From NCBI GenBank assembly GCA_005405945.1, contig BJHW01000002.1, positions 1,922,001-1,986,000 on the forward strand: a stretch of 64,000 bases of DNA. The letters are read 5' to 3'. Origin of the DNA: Streptomyces violaceusniger (lineage in GTDB: Bacteria; Actinomycetota; Actinomycetes; Streptomycetales; Streptomycetaceae). Under the pieces are notes generated by a model. It saw only the letters and a program-made list of their open reading frames with translations. It had not been told where the DNA came from and made no database searches. Of the stretch, positions 47,038 through 55,443 are shown one piece after another. Positions within the stretch are counted from its first letter, which is position 1, and each line of letters begins with the position of its first letter. Position numbers and translations under genes: made by a program.

Positions 47038-47050
47038 TGCAATCGATTAC
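47038..47050. promoter_or_regulatory. LacI-family operator O1
   Basis: TGCAATCGATTAC, a near-palindrome with the central CG typical of LacI-family sites, just upstream of the btpA-like gene. Its exact reverse complement is found at 47172-47184. Confidence 0.85.
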
Positions 47051-47171
47051 AGCTGAGTTGCGGAGGACCGTAGGCAGGGGTCAGGTGCCGTGTCAAGGCT
47101 CTATGCTGATTCAATGCGCTAGGTCGCATCGGTGTTGAAGCCATGTGACCGCCACGTTTCCCGGCAGGAAG

Positions 47172-47184
47172 GTAATCGATTGCA
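47172..47184. promoter_or_regulatory. LacI-family operator O2, overlapping lacI start
   Basis: GTAATCGATTGCA, the exact reverse complement of O1. It overlaps the TTG start codon of the regulator gene, so binding would block its own expression. Centre-to-centre distance to O1 is 134 bp. Confidence 0.85.
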
Positions 47185-48217
47185 ACGGGTCACGATCGCT
47201 CAGGTCGCCGAGCGGGCCGGTGTCTCCACCGCCACCGTGTCGCGGGTGCTCTCCCGCCGGGGCCAGGTGTCGGCCGCGGTCGAACGCAAGGTCCGCCGCG
47301 CCGCCGACGACCTGGGCTACCAGGTCAATGTCATCGCCAGGGCACTGCGCAACAGTCGTACCGACACCGTGGGGATGGTCGTGCCCAGCATCACCAACCC
47401 GTTCTTCACCTCGCTGGTGGAGAGCGTGGAGCACGCCCTGGGCAAGGAGGGCAAGGAGCTGTTCCTGTGCGACGCGCGCTCCGACCCGCGGATCGAGGCG
47501 CGCCGGCTGGCCTCGCTCGCCGCGCGCAACGTCGACGGCATCATCGTCAGCCCGAGCCACGGCGTCGACAGCCGGCCCGCCGTGCAGCAGACCGCGGACC
47601 GGCTGCCGCTGGTCCAGCTCGACCGATTCGTCGACGGCACCACCACCGACTGGGTGGGTGTCGACGACGTCGCCGCGATGCGGCAGGTCATGGACCACCT
47701 CCACGACGGCGGGGCGCGGTCGGCGGCCTTCATCGGCTCGCTGATGACGCACTCCTCGACCGAGCAGCGGTTCGCCGGGTTCCGGCGGCGCGCCGAGGAG
47801 CTGGGCATCGAGGTGAAGCCGGACCAGGTGCTGCTCGGGGACTACAGCGTGGAGTGGGGCGAGGCCGCCGTGGCCCGGCTGATCGCGGAGGGCGGCCTTC
47901 CGGACGCGCTCGTATGCGCCGATGACCTGATCGCGCTCGGGGCCACCCGCGCCTGCCGGGCCCACGGTTTCGCGGTGCCCCAGCAGGTGCAGGTGACCGG
48001 CTACGACGACATCGAGTTCTCCCGGCTGGCCGAGCCGGCCCTGACCACGGTCCATCAGCCCCGCGACCGGATCGCCGCGGAGGCGGTACGGCTGCTGGCC
48101 GCGGCGAGCCTGGCCAAGGACGCCGAGCGCGGTCCGCACGCGCGTATCTCACTCGTGCCGACCCTGGTGGTGCGCGACAGCACCCGGGCCGCGCAAGCGC
48201 CCCCGGACCGCGTATGA
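47180..48217 (+). CDS. LacI-family transcriptional regulator
   Basis: A 345-residue LacI/PurR protein. QRVTIAQVAERAGVSTATVS and RVLSRRGQVSAA form the HTH, NVIARALRNSRTDTVG the hinge helix, then a sugar-binding core ending in LTTVHQPRDRIAAEAVRLL. TTG 47180 is chosen: GGAAGG lies eight bases upstream and the family begins there; an ATG at 47132 would add non-conserved residues. Divergent from the BtpA operon with paired operators. The inducer is probably the imported compound or its phosphate. Confidence 0.93.
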   Translation: MQRVTIAQVAERAGVSTATVSRVLSRRGQVSAAVERKVRRAADDLGYQVNVIARALRNSRTDTVGMVVPSITNPFFTSLVESVEHALGKEGKELFLCDARSDPRIEARRLASLAARNVDGIIVSPSHGVDSRPAVQQTADRLPLVQLDRFVDGTTTDWVGVDDVAAMRQVMDHLHDGGARSAAFIGSLMTHSSTEQRFAGFRRRAEELGIEVKPDQVLLGDYSVEWGEAAVARLIAEGGLPDALVCADDLIALGATRACRAHGFAVPQQVQVTGYDDIEFSRLAEPALTTVHQPRDRIAAEAVRLLAAASLAKDAERGPHARISLVPTLVVRDSTRAAQAPPDRV

Positions 48218-48280
48218 CGGGGACGGTAAATGACGGAGACGTACGTGACGGCGACTCACCACAACCCCAGGAGGACCCCG

Positions 48281-49387
48281 ATGGATGAGGCGGACACCTG
48301 GCGCGGTGCGACGGACCTCGCGCGGCGGCTGGTCCGGATCGACACCCGGGGAGGCCGGGAGGCACCGGCCGCCGCACTGGTGGCGGACCGGCTGGACGGC
48401 GCGGGGTTCGACGTGCGGGTCGAGGAGCCGATCCCCGGCCGGGCCAACGTCATCGCCCGGTTCGGGGCCGCGGTACCACGGGTGCCGGTCACCTTCACCG
48501 GACACCTGGACACCGTGCCCGCCGACCCGTCGGGCTGGTCGTTCGACCCGATGAGCGGGGAACTGCGCGACGGCCGGCTGCTCGGCCGCGGCAGCAGCGA
48601 CATGAAAGCGGGCGTGGCCTGCCAGGTCGAGGCGGCGGTACGGGCCGCCCGGGAAAGCCCGCGGGACACCGCCGTCCAGCTGATCTTCACCTTCGGCGAG
48701 GAGACCGGCTGCCATGGGGCCGGGGAGATCGACGCGGCGTCACTCACCCCCACCGACCTGCTCATCGTGGCCGAGCCGACCGGCAACCGGACCGTCCTCG
48801 GCCACAAGGGCGTGCTGTGGCTCGCCGCGACGGCCCGTGGCGTCTCCGCGCACGGCTCCCGCCCGGAGCTGGGCCGCAACGCGATCGCCGCGCTCGCCGC
48901 CGCGGCGAGCAGGATCCACGGGCACGGTGGCTGGCCGGTCAGCTCGACCCACGGCCCGGCCACGGTCAACATCGGAACGTTCCACGCGGGCGAGCAGCCC
49001 AACCTGGTGCCGGACCGCGCCGAGATGCGGCTGGACGTGCGCACCGTTCCCGGCTTCGGACGGGACGAGGCGATCGCGGAGATCACCCGGCTGTGCGGCG
49101 ACGGCATCGACCTCGAACAGCTGCTGGACCTGCCCGGCGTCGCCACCGACCCATCGGCTGCCGCCGCCGCGCGGGAGATCCTGGCCCCCGGCTCCTCGGC
49201 CCGCCCGGCCGAGTACGCGACCTACTTCACCGACGCCTCGGTGCTGACCGGCCGGCTCGGCGATCCGGCGGTGGTGGTGTACGGACCGGGCGACCCGGAC
49301 CAGGCCCATGTCACCGATGAATCCTGCTCGTTGACCGCCATGACCGAGTCCGCGGAGGCGATGCACCGGCTGCTGCGGCACTTGTAG
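48281..49387 (+). CDS. M20-family metallopeptidase/deacylase (ArgE/DapE-like)
   Basis: 368 residues. Metal and catalytic motifs: TFTGHLDTVPADPSGW (His and Asp), RLLGRGSSDMKAG (bridging Asp), TFGEETGCHGAGE (catalytic and metal Glu) and VAEPTGN (Asp/Glu). The dimerisation domain carries SAHGSRPELGRNAI. ATG 48281 has a GGAGG site. It hydrolyses N-acyl or amide bonds in the cytoplasm. It lies 63 bases after lacI on the same strand and likely belongs to the same regulon, suggesting an N-acylated substrate. Confidence 0.92.
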   Translation: MDEADTWRGATDLARRLVRIDTRGGREAPAAALVADRLDGAGFDVRVEEPIPGRANVIARFGAAVPRVPVTFTGHLDTVPADPSGWSFDPMSGELRDGRLLGRGSSDMKAGVACQVEAAVRAARESPRDTAVQLIFTFGEETGCHGAGEIDAASLTPTDLLIVAEPTGNRTVLGHKGVLWLAATARGVSAHGSRPELGRNAIAALAAAASRIHGHGGWPVSSTHGPATVNIGTFHAGEQPNLVPDRAEMRLDVRTVPGFGRDEAIAEITRLCGDGIDLEQLLDLPGVATDPSAAAAAREILAPGSSARPAEYATYFTDASVLTGRLGDPAVVVYGPGDPDQAHVTDESCSLTAMTESAEAMHRLLRHL

Positions 49388-49563
49388 TGGGACGAGCGCG
49401 GCGGCGGGCCCGGCAGCGGACCGCCGAGCACCCGCTGACCACCCAGCTCGCCCAGCTGCGGGCGGCCCGCGCGGACACCTGGATCCCGCCCCGTACGGGG
49501 GAGCCCCGGCACGGCATCGGGGAGTTCCCCGATGCCGTGGACCGGCCCGATGACCCAGGCTGA
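49387..49563 (+). CDS. possible small protein, 58 residues
   Basis: GTG 49387 overlaps the TAG of the M20 gene and the frame stays open to the TGA at 49561-49563 (AEHPLTTQLAQLRAARADTW and a Pro/Gly/Asp-rich end). No family is recognised. Its 3' half contains a perfect 28-base hairpin that looks like a terminator, which argues against a true gene. Confidence 0.3.
   Translation: MGRARRRARQRTAEHPLTTQLAQLRAARADTWIPPRTGEPRHGIGEFPDAVDRPDDPG
49510..49539. terminator. perfect hairpin downstream of M20 gene
   Basis: Fourteen-base perfect arms CACGGCATCGGGGA and TCCCCGATGCCGTG with a 2-nt spacer. Likely terminator of the lacI-M20 transcript; an operator is the alternative. Confidence 0.65.
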
Positions 49564-49632
49564 GCCCGGCAGACACCGGAGGCCGCCCCTTGCGGCCTCG
49601 CGACCTCTGAGTCCGAAGGACAGGAGACAGCC

Positions 49633-50817
49633 ATGGGTATCCCGGGTACGTCACCGCGTTTCCGCCTCGCCGCCGCGCAGGCGCCCGCCCCGACCCGCCG
49701 CCGGGCCCTGGGCATCGCGGGCGCGGGCCTCCTGGCCGCCGGCGCCGGGTTCGCGTCGGCACCGGCCGCATCGGCGTCGGCCGTGTCGGCCGAGGGGCGG
49801 GCCGAGCAGGGGGACCGCCCGCCTGCCGACGGGCGCATCGACACGCATCACCACGCGTTACCCAGGGCCATGCGGGACTGGGCCATCACGATGGGGCTGC
49901 TCCCGGAGGAGGGCGGACCCGACTGGGCTCGCTGGTCCCTGTGCGAGACGCTCGAGGTGATGGAGGCCAACCACATCGCCGCCGGTGTCGCCTCCGCTCC
50001 GGTGCCCTCCATCGCGTTCCGCGACCGAGCGGTCGCCGCGGAGGGGGTTCGGGTGTGCAACGAGTCGCTGGCCGATCTGGTGGCCGACCACCCCACCCGG
50101 TTCGGCTTCTTCGCCAACGTCGCCATGGCCCACGTCGACCTGTCGATCGAGCAGGCCGCGTACGCGCTGGACGAGCTCGGCGCCGACGGCATCATCATGA
50201 TGACCACCACCGAGGGCCGCTACCTGGGCGATCCCGAGTTCGCCCCGCTCTTCGAGGAGCTCAACCGCCGCCGGGCCGTCGTCTTCGTCCACCCCCAGGG
50301 CCTTCCGGAGGGCGGCACCGAACTGCCAGGCGTGCCCGACTTCATCGCGGACTATCCGCTCGACACCACCCGCGCGGCGCTGAATCTGATCAGCTCCGGC
50401 ACCCTCGACCGTTGCCCGGACCTGTCGATCATCCTCTCCCACGGGGGCGGATTCCTGCCCTATGCCGCCGGCCGCGCCGCATCCGCCGGCCGTCAGGGCG
50501 AAGGCCCCGACGAGGCGGCGGTTCAGCGGGCCCTGCGCCGTTTCTTCTACGACACCGCCCTGCCGCTGTCGCCCTACGCCACCCCGACCCTGCTGGCCGC
50601 CGCCGACCCGGCTCGCATCCTGTACGGAACCGACTGGCCGGCCCGGCCCGCCGGGGAAGTGGGCGTCATCACCCAGGACCTCGACCGCGACCCGGCCCTG
50701 GACCGCCGCACCCGGCGCCGCATCAGCCGCGACAACGCGCTTCGCCTGCTGCCACGCCTGACGGCACGACTCGGGGCCCGAACCTCCGAGGAGCGGGAAC
50801 CCGGCTGCGCGACCTAG
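49633..50817 (+). CDS. Tat-exported amidohydrolase (ACMSD-like)
   Basis: 394 residues. A Tat-type leader (PTRRRALGIAGAGLLAAGAG, then AxA before SAVSAEG) is followed by an Amidohydro_2 TIM barrel. IDTHHHALP near residue 75 gives the first metal His, IILSHGGGFLPYAAGR the third, and LYGTDWPA the catalytic Asp. The family includes decarboxylases and hydrolases of small aromatic or lactone acids. ATG 49633 follows a GGACAGGAGAC site. The folded, metal-loaded enzyme is exported. It precedes RidA and may share its substrate. Confidence 0.9.
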   Translation: MGIPGTSPRFRLAAAQAPAPTRRRALGIAGAGLLAAGAGFASAPAASASAVSAEGRAEQGDRPPADGRIDTHHHALPRAMRDWAITMGLLPEEGGPDWARWSLCETLEVMEANHIAAGVASAPVPSIAFRDRAVAAEGVRVCNESLADLVADHPTRFGFFANVAMAHVDLSIEQAAYALDELGADGIIMMTTTEGRYLGDPEFAPLFEELNRRRAVVFVHPQGLPEGGTELPGVPDFIADYPLDTTRAALNLISSGTLDRCPDLSIILSHGGGFLPYAAGRAASAGRQGEGPDEAAVQRALRRFFYDTALPLSPYATPTLLAAADPARILYGTDWPARPAGEVGVITQDLDRDPALDRRTRRRISRDNALRLLPRLTARLGARTSEEREPGCAT

Positions 50818-51000
50818 CCACTGGCTCCGGCATGCGCAGGCCCGCGCGCCTGAGGCCAGCGTCCTCGGGCAGGCCCTTGAGCAGATGCTTGGTCACCATC
50901 AGGTTCCTCAGTCACCGAAAACTGCGTTCTTCCAGTTCAGGCTTCACTCTCCTACGGTTTCCGAGTAACCACAAGAGAGCAGATCGGAAGGGCGAACACC

Positions 51001-51402
51001 GTGGCCACCATTGATGTCTTCAACTACGACGTGCCGGCCGAGAGCGACTTCGGCTACTCACAGGCGATCAAGTCCGGCGATCTGATCCACGTCTCCGGAC
51101 AGCTCTCGTTCGACGAGGCGGGCGAGTTCCTCCACGCGGGCGACTTCGCCGCCCAGCTCAAGCAGACCTACGCCAACGTGGACAGGGTCCTGGACCACTA
51201 CGGCGCCACCCGGAACCAGGTCGTCTCGCAGACCCTGTACGTGGTGAACCTGCGGCGGAACGCCGCGGCGACGGCGGAGGGCAACCTGGCGTACTTCGGC
51301 GACCACCGCCCGGTCAGCACGGTCCTGGGCATCACTGAACTGACCTTGCCCGGCCAGGTCATCGAGATCAGCTTCGTCATCGACACGAAGTTGCCCGTCT
51401 GA
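51001..51402 (+). CDS. RidA/YjgF-family protein
   Basis: A 133-residue chorismate mutase-like trimer fold. GDLIHVSGQLSFDEAGEF, TYANVDRVLDHYGATRNQVV and LTLPGQVIEISFV are YjgF signatures. The Arg preceding PVST takes the place of the usual catalytic Arg in PARS. RidA hydrolyses reactive imines and enamines to keto acids. GTG 51001 follows a GGAAGGG site. Stands alone after the amidohydrolase. Confidence 0.92.
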   Translation: MATIDVFNYDVPAESDFGYSQAIKSGDLIHVSGQLSFDEAGEFLHAGDFAAQLKQTYANVDRVLDHYGATRNQVVSQTLYVVNLRRNAAATAEGNLAYFGDHRPVSTVLGITELTLPGQVIEISFVIDTKLPV

Positions 51403-51487
51403 GGCCCCTCCTTCGGGAAGTTGATCGGGGATCGCTCCGGGGCGAACCCCGATGCTCGGGCACGTGCCCGCTGACAGCGTGTGGAGC

Positions 51488-52759
51488 ATGACCTCGACGC
51501 GCATGTCACGAAGGGCCTTTGCGGGCGTCGCTCTGGCGGGGGCGGCCGCGCTGCCCGCCCGCCGCGCCGCCGCCTCGGCCGTGCCGCTCCCGCCGCTGGA
51601 CCACACCGCCCTACAGGCAACCATCGACGACCTCGAGCACCCGCCGTCAACCGCGGCGCAACTGCGAGTCGGCGGCACGGCCGGATGCTGGCGCGGCACG
51701 TCGGGCGTGGCCGACATCGGGACGCGGCGGCCGGTGACGCCGCGGGACAAGGTCCGGATCGGCAGCATCACCAAGGTCTTCGTCGCCACGGTGGTGCTGC
51801 AGTTGGTGGCCGAGGGCCGGGTCGACCTGGACACGCCGGTGCGACGCATTCTGCCGGAGCTGCTGCCGGCCCGGTTCGCCGCCGTCACCGTGGCGCACCT
51901 GTTGAACCACACCAGTGGACTGCCCGACCACGTCGGTATCCCCGAGCCGAAGACCCCGGAGGAGGTGTTGCGCCACCGCTTCGATCACTGGACGCCGCAG
52001 GAGTGGATGGCGACGGCGACGCAGGGCCCGCTGAAGTTCGCCCCGGGCACCCGGCAGGAGTACCGCGGCATCAACTACGTACTGGCCGCACTGATCGTCG
52101 ACCAGGTGACCGGCCGCCCATACGGGCAGGCCATCGCGGCCCGCATCCTGCGTCCACTGGACCTGGTGCGCACCGTCGTGCCGGGCAACGACCCACGCGT
52201 CCATGGCCGACACGTGCACGGCTACCTGGCCATGGCCGACGGCAGCCTGCGGGACATCACCGTCTATGACCAGTCGTCCGCCCGGGGCGAGGGCGACATG
52301 ATCTCCACCACAAGCGACCTCGACCGGATGCTCGCCGCGCTGTTCTCCGGCGAACTGCTCCCGCCGGAGCTGCTTCTGATGATGTTCACCCTGCCGCCGG
52401 GTGACGTACGGATGCTGGACGGCTCTCCGGCCCGCTACAGCACCGGGCTGCAGCGGGCCACCGTGAACGGCGTCGTCCTCTGGGGCAAGACCGGCGAGAC
52501 CTACGGCTACAAGAACGCCGCGTTCTCCACTCGCGACCAGCGGCGCCGGTTCGTGCTCGCTTACCATCCGACAACCGCCCGCAACGGTGAGGAGAGCCAG
52601 ATGATCGCTCACGTCGCCGACCTGCTCACCCGCCCCCGAGCACCGAAGGCCAGGGTTTGCGCATCGTGTAGGTGGGTGCCGCGCGCTCGTGGGGTCAGCC
52701 GGCCGGGAGCGCCGGCAGCGTCTGGACGAACGCCTCGTAGGCCTCCACGCGGCGCCTGA
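51488..52759 (+). CDS. secreted serine beta-lactamase-like protein, altered YxN motif
   Basis: PF00144 family, ~423 residues. The start has a Tat-like leader (MSRRAFAGVALAGAAALP). Motifs: SITK in GSITKVFVATVVLQL, LLNHTSGLPDH, and WGKTGETYGYKN. Where relatives have YSN, this protein has YRG (EYRGINYVLAALI), losing the Asn of YxN, which may change or abolish activity. The C-terminus runs ~40 residues past the fold (Arg/Pro-rich), probably a lost stop. ATG 51488. Confidence 0.85.
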   Translation: MTSTRMSRRAFAGVALAGAAALPARRAAASAVPLPPLDHTALQATIDDLEHPPSTAAQLRVGGTAGCWRGTSGVADIGTRRPVTPRDKVRIGSITKVFVATVVLQLVAEGRVDLDTPVRRILPELLPARFAAVTVAHLLNHTSGLPDHVGIPEPKTPEEVLRHRFDHWTPQEWMATATQGPLKFAPGTRQEYRGINYVLAALIVDQVTGRPYGQAIAARILRPLDLVRTVVPGNDPRVHGRHVHGYLAMADGSLRDITVYDQSSARGEGDMISTTSDLDRMLAALFSGELLPPELLLMMFTLPPGDVRMLDGSPARYSTGLQRATVNGVVLWGKTGETYGYKNAAFSTRDQRRRFVLAYHPTTARNGEESQMIAHVADLLTRPRAPKARVCASCRWVPRARGVSRPGAPAASGRTPRRPPRGA

Positions 52760-52780
52760 ACGCGCTGGTGAAACCGGACG
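52695..52780 (-). pseudogene. short C-terminal remnant
   Basis: The minus strand reads SGFTSAFRRRVEAYEAFVQT and LPALPAG before a stop. It looks like the last 28 residues of a protein, with nothing upstream. Family not recognised. Confidence 0.3.
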
Positions 52781-52799
52781 GGTCACCCGTACCCGGAGT

Positions 52800-53095
52800 C
52801 ACCTCGATCCCGCTCTCCGCCTCCTTTCAACACCCGAACCGAGGCGGAAGCACCTGGATCGATGTCGCCGACCGCGGATGCGACAACGACACCGGCGTCG
52901 AGTACTCGCGCTCCAACATCGCCGACTACGACGAGTGGTGGGACGACCGCATTTCCTCCTTCGAGGGTTACGCGAACTGCGAGCCGAACATGTACGAGGA
53001 CCACGGATTCGAGGGGCCCAGACCGGGTGGCACCGCTCCCTCATGGACATGGGCGCGATGGAGGACAAGGCGTCCTCCATCAAGGGGCGGTGATC
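52800..53095 (+). pseudogene. peptidase inhibitor I36/crystallin-like fragment, frameshifted
   Basis: The frame reads TWIDVADRGCDNDTGVEYSR, DEWWDDRISSFEGYANC and MYEDHGFEG, then after a missing base (G run 53013-53016) AQTGWHRSLMDMGAMEDKAS and SIKGR to the stop. Paired Cys and the YED..F.G / DKASSI pattern are those of secreted beta/gamma-crystallin or I36 inhibitor proteins. The signal peptide and first strand are missing, so it is a remnant. Confidence 0.55.
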
Positions 53096-53191
53096 TGAGG
53101 GGACGGTGCCGAGCCGGGGCGGGCGGGCCCGCTCGCTCGTCACGCCGCCGGAAGGCGCCCCGCCGGTTGTGCGCCCTGTGGTCGGCAGTCG

Positions 53192-53671
53192 TCAGATCTC
53201 GCGCTCGGGGCTGCTGCCGGGGTGGAGTCTGCCGGCCTCATCGAGGTCGTTGAGTACCGCGGGCAAGCCGACGCGCAGCATCTTGCGCCGGACGTGGCCC
53301 AGGATCTGGGCCATGAAGAACCCGCCGGTTCCTGTGAAACCCGTGTGGTCGTAGGTGAAGCGCGTTCCTGCGGCATGGGGCTCGATCCGGTAGACGACCT
53401 CGGTGGTTTCGCCGCCGCCGTGGTCGGTCCATGAGTAGCGCAGCAGTCGCGGCTCGTCCACCTCCAGTACGGCGCAGTCGACGATGCCGCTCCAGCCCGG
53501 CTTCGGCCTCGCGATGAACTGGAACTCGGTGCCGACGGTGGTGGCAAACCCTTCCGGTCGTGCCCCGGCGCCGGTCGCCGTCCACAGGGGGATGAGCGCC
53601 GGGTCGGTGACGGCGCGCCAGACCTTCGTGGGGGAGTGCGGGTAGTCGTGGACGATGTGGATGGCGCTCAT
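53192..53671 (-). CDS. SRPBCC/AHSA1-like ligand-binding protein
   Basis: A 159-residue START-like fold: IVHDYPHSPTKVWRAVTDPA at the N-terminus and FFMAQILGHVRRKMLRVGLP in the long C-terminal helix. Binds a hydrophobic ligand or acts as a cyclase/chaperone. ATG 53671. Divergent from a TetR gene with a shared AT-rich palindrome between them, so it is the likely TetR target. Confidence 0.92.
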   Translation of the reverse strand: MSAIHIVHDYPHSPTKVWRAVTDPALIPLWTATGAGARPEGFATTVGTEFQFIARPKPGWSGIVDCAVLEVDEPRLLRYSWTDHGGGETTEVVYRIEPHAAGTRFTYDHTGFTGTGGFFMAQILGHVRRKMLRVGLPAVLNDLDEAGRLHPGSSPEREI

Positions 53672-53713
53672 GGGGACTCCCAGGGCAGTGCGGACGTCTC
53701 GCAGGAGTAGAAA

Positions 53714-53747
53714 ATTACAGCAACTGAAAATATACTGTAGCCGTAAT
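53714..53747. promoter_or_regulatory. TetR operator candidate
   Basis: In an AT-rich stretch between divergent genes, arms ATTACAGC and AGCCGTAAT (one mismatch) flank an inner TACAG / CTGTA pair. Placed to repress both the SRPBCC gene and tetR. Confidence 0.6.
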
Positions 53748-53776
53748 ATTCTCGTCGCTGGACTACGCTGTCATGC

Positions 53777-54535
53777 GTGAGCACGGTGGACTGGACGGGA
53801 TGGCGCAGGCAGGTCGGGGAGCCCGCGGCCGAGGGATTGCGGGAGCGGAAGAAGCGTCTGATGCGGCAACGCCTGACGGACACCGCGACCGAGATGTTCC
53901 TGGAGCACGGCTTCGACGGCGTTCGCGTAGCGGAGATCGCCCAGGCGTGCGGAGTCTCGGAGAAGACGGTTTTCAACTACTTCCCCACCAAGGAATCGCT
54001 CATCCTGGACCTCGATGAGACCACGATGGCCGCCCTGCGCACCGGCCTGGCCGTCCCTGGTCACTGCCCGGTCGACGCGGTGCTGCGGGTCCTGTCCGAC
54101 GAGTTGCACGGCATGACGTCCTGGATCGCCGCACAGGACGACCCGGCCCAGGCCGCCGCCATGATCAGGCGCTTCCGCGAGCTGATCCGGTCCACGCCCT
54201 CACTGCGGGCCTATCACCGCGACATGACCGACCGGCTCATCGGCGTCGCAGCCGAGGCGCTGGCCCGGCGCACCGGGATGAGCCCGGATGATCCAGAGCC
54301 GCAGATCGCGGCAACGGCTCTGCTCGGGTTGTGGCCCATCCAGTTCCGGAGCCTGGGAAAGCACCTGGAGAGCGTTCGCACACCTGAGCAGGTGCATAAG
54401 GCGGTGACCGCCGACGTCCGCCGTGCGGCCAAGCTCGTCGAGGCCGGCCTGGTCTCGTTCAAGGCACTGGGAGAACCGCCGATCCCCACGCCCGCAAAAC
54501 ACTCTGGGCAAGAGCGAGCCCTACCGCCTCGTTGA
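53777..54535 (+). CDS. TetR-family transcriptional regulator
   Basis: A 252-residue TetR protein. RERKKRLMRQRLTDTATEMF, DGVRVAEIAQACGVSEKTVF and NYFPTKESLILDLDE form the HTH. An all-helical ligand domain follows. GTG 53777 is used. Divergent from the SRPBCC gene. Confidence 0.93.
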   Translation: MSTVDWTGWRRQVGEPAAEGLRERKKRLMRQRLTDTATEMFLEHGFDGVRVAEIAQACGVSEKTVFNYFPTKESLILDLDETTMAALRTGLAVPGHCPVDAVLRVLSDELHGMTSWIAAQDDPAQAAAMIRRFRELIRSTPSLRAYHRDMTDRLIGVAAEALARRTGMSPDDPEPQIAATALLGLWPIQFRSLGKHLESVRTPEQVHKAVTADVRRAAKLVEAGLVSFKALGEPPIPTPAKHSGQERALPPR

Positions 54536-54550
54536 CACGCTCAGCCACGT

Positions 54551-54570
54551 CCCCACCCGGGAGGGTGGGG
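54551..54570. terminator. hairpin after tetR
   Basis: Perfect 8-bp stem CCCCACCC / GGGTGGGG with GGGA loop, 15 bases after the tetR stop. Confidence 0.5.
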
Positions 54571-54591
54571 AGTGAATGGAGCGAGGGTGAA

Positions 54592-54726
54592 GTGACCATC
54601 GAAGAGGCCCACGAGGACCTGCTGACCCGGTTTCTCTACGAGGTATCGACACCGGAGCTGTTCGAACCAGTCACCACGGAGACCTGCGAGCGGTGGCTGC
54701 GCCTGATGCGAGGCGCAGGCTCCTGA
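54592..54726 (+). CDS. small hypothetical protein, 44 residues
   Basis: GTG 54592 preceded by GAGGGTGA. The product is acidic and helical (TIEEAHEDLLTRFLYEVSTP, ETCERWLRLMRGAG). It has no recognised family. Composition is coding-like, but evidence is limited to the frame and ribosome-binding site. Confidence 0.35.
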   Translation: MTIEEAHEDLLTRFLYEVSTPELFEPVTTETCERWLRLMRGAGS

Positions 54727-54799
54727 CCCCGGCGAACCCGGGCGGGGGTGAGCCGCCCGGGCCCAGTCTGCAGCCCAGTCGGCAGTGTCGGGGCCGGGG

Positions 54800-55009
54800 T
54801 TCGCCCCGTAGGCCCAGACGTCGGTCCACGTCCGTGTCGTCCTGGGAACCGGTGCGGATCTCGGTGTCCTTGCCCTGGGGCGGGGTGGCCTTGGCGGCGT
54901 CGCGGACGAGGGTGACGATCTGGCCGGGCGCTGCCTTGGTGAGGGGGTGGTCGATGGCTGCGGCGCCGAGCTGTCCGGTCGCGCCGGTGACGAGGATCTG
55001 GTCGCTCAT
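54800..55009 (-). pseudogene. NmrA/SDR-type NAD(P)-binding protein, N-terminal remnant
   Basis: ATG 55009 starts MSDQILVTGATGQLGAAAID, the dinucleotide-binding loop of NmrA-like quinone reductases, with RDAAKATPPQGKDTEIRTG behind it. After ~65 residues the homology ends and the frame becomes Arg-rich noise. The substrate domain is absent. Confidence 0.65.
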
Positions 55010-55204
55010 GCTGGGTGTTTCCTGGTCCCTGCCGTGATGGGTTGGCTGGGGGTGGCCGCCCGGGCGGTCCAGACAGCGGGTGTACGGGGCGCCGATGGCG
55101 CCCCGGGGAGTGCGGCCGATCAGCCACCGATCGGGGTGTCGGCCGTTTCGCCGCCGGAAGGGGCGGTGTTGTCGCTGGGGCGGTACTGGGCGCCGGAGCG
55201 CCGG

Positions 55205-55443
55205 GGACGGCGCAGACGCCGGTGGCCGGATCGCACAGGCCCTCGGCCTCGCCGTCCAGGAACCGCAGCGGCGCGGGTGTGCCGGGTGCCTGGTCATCCA
55301 TGGATCTGCTCCCAGCCTGGTCAAGGGCGGTGGTGTACTGGGCGGTGCTGACGGCGCCGGGGATGCCCAGCCGCTCGCCGAGGACGGTGAAGGGGACGCC
55401 GGTGGCGCCCAGGCGCACGGCCTGGTCGTGGTCGGCGGCGCGC
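55205..55443 (-). pseudogene. DsbA/FrnE-like oxidoreductase, C-terminal remnant
   Basis: The frame reads DQAVRLGATGVPFTVLGERL and GIPGAVSTAQYTTALDQA, the thioredoxin-fold cis-Pro region and last helix of DsbA/FrnE proteins, and a Cys-containing tail (CDPATGVCAVPG). The CxxC half is missing. Its broken end lies against the 5' end of the crcB gene on the other strand, marking a deletion or fusion point near 55430-55440. Confidence 0.6.

Noticed and set aside
54900..55440. Fluoride riboswitch upstream of crcB1
   Set aside because: I looked for the conserved crcB RNA core (GGNGAUGG and following pseudoknot) and did not see it; the region is occupied by DsbA and NmrA remnants.
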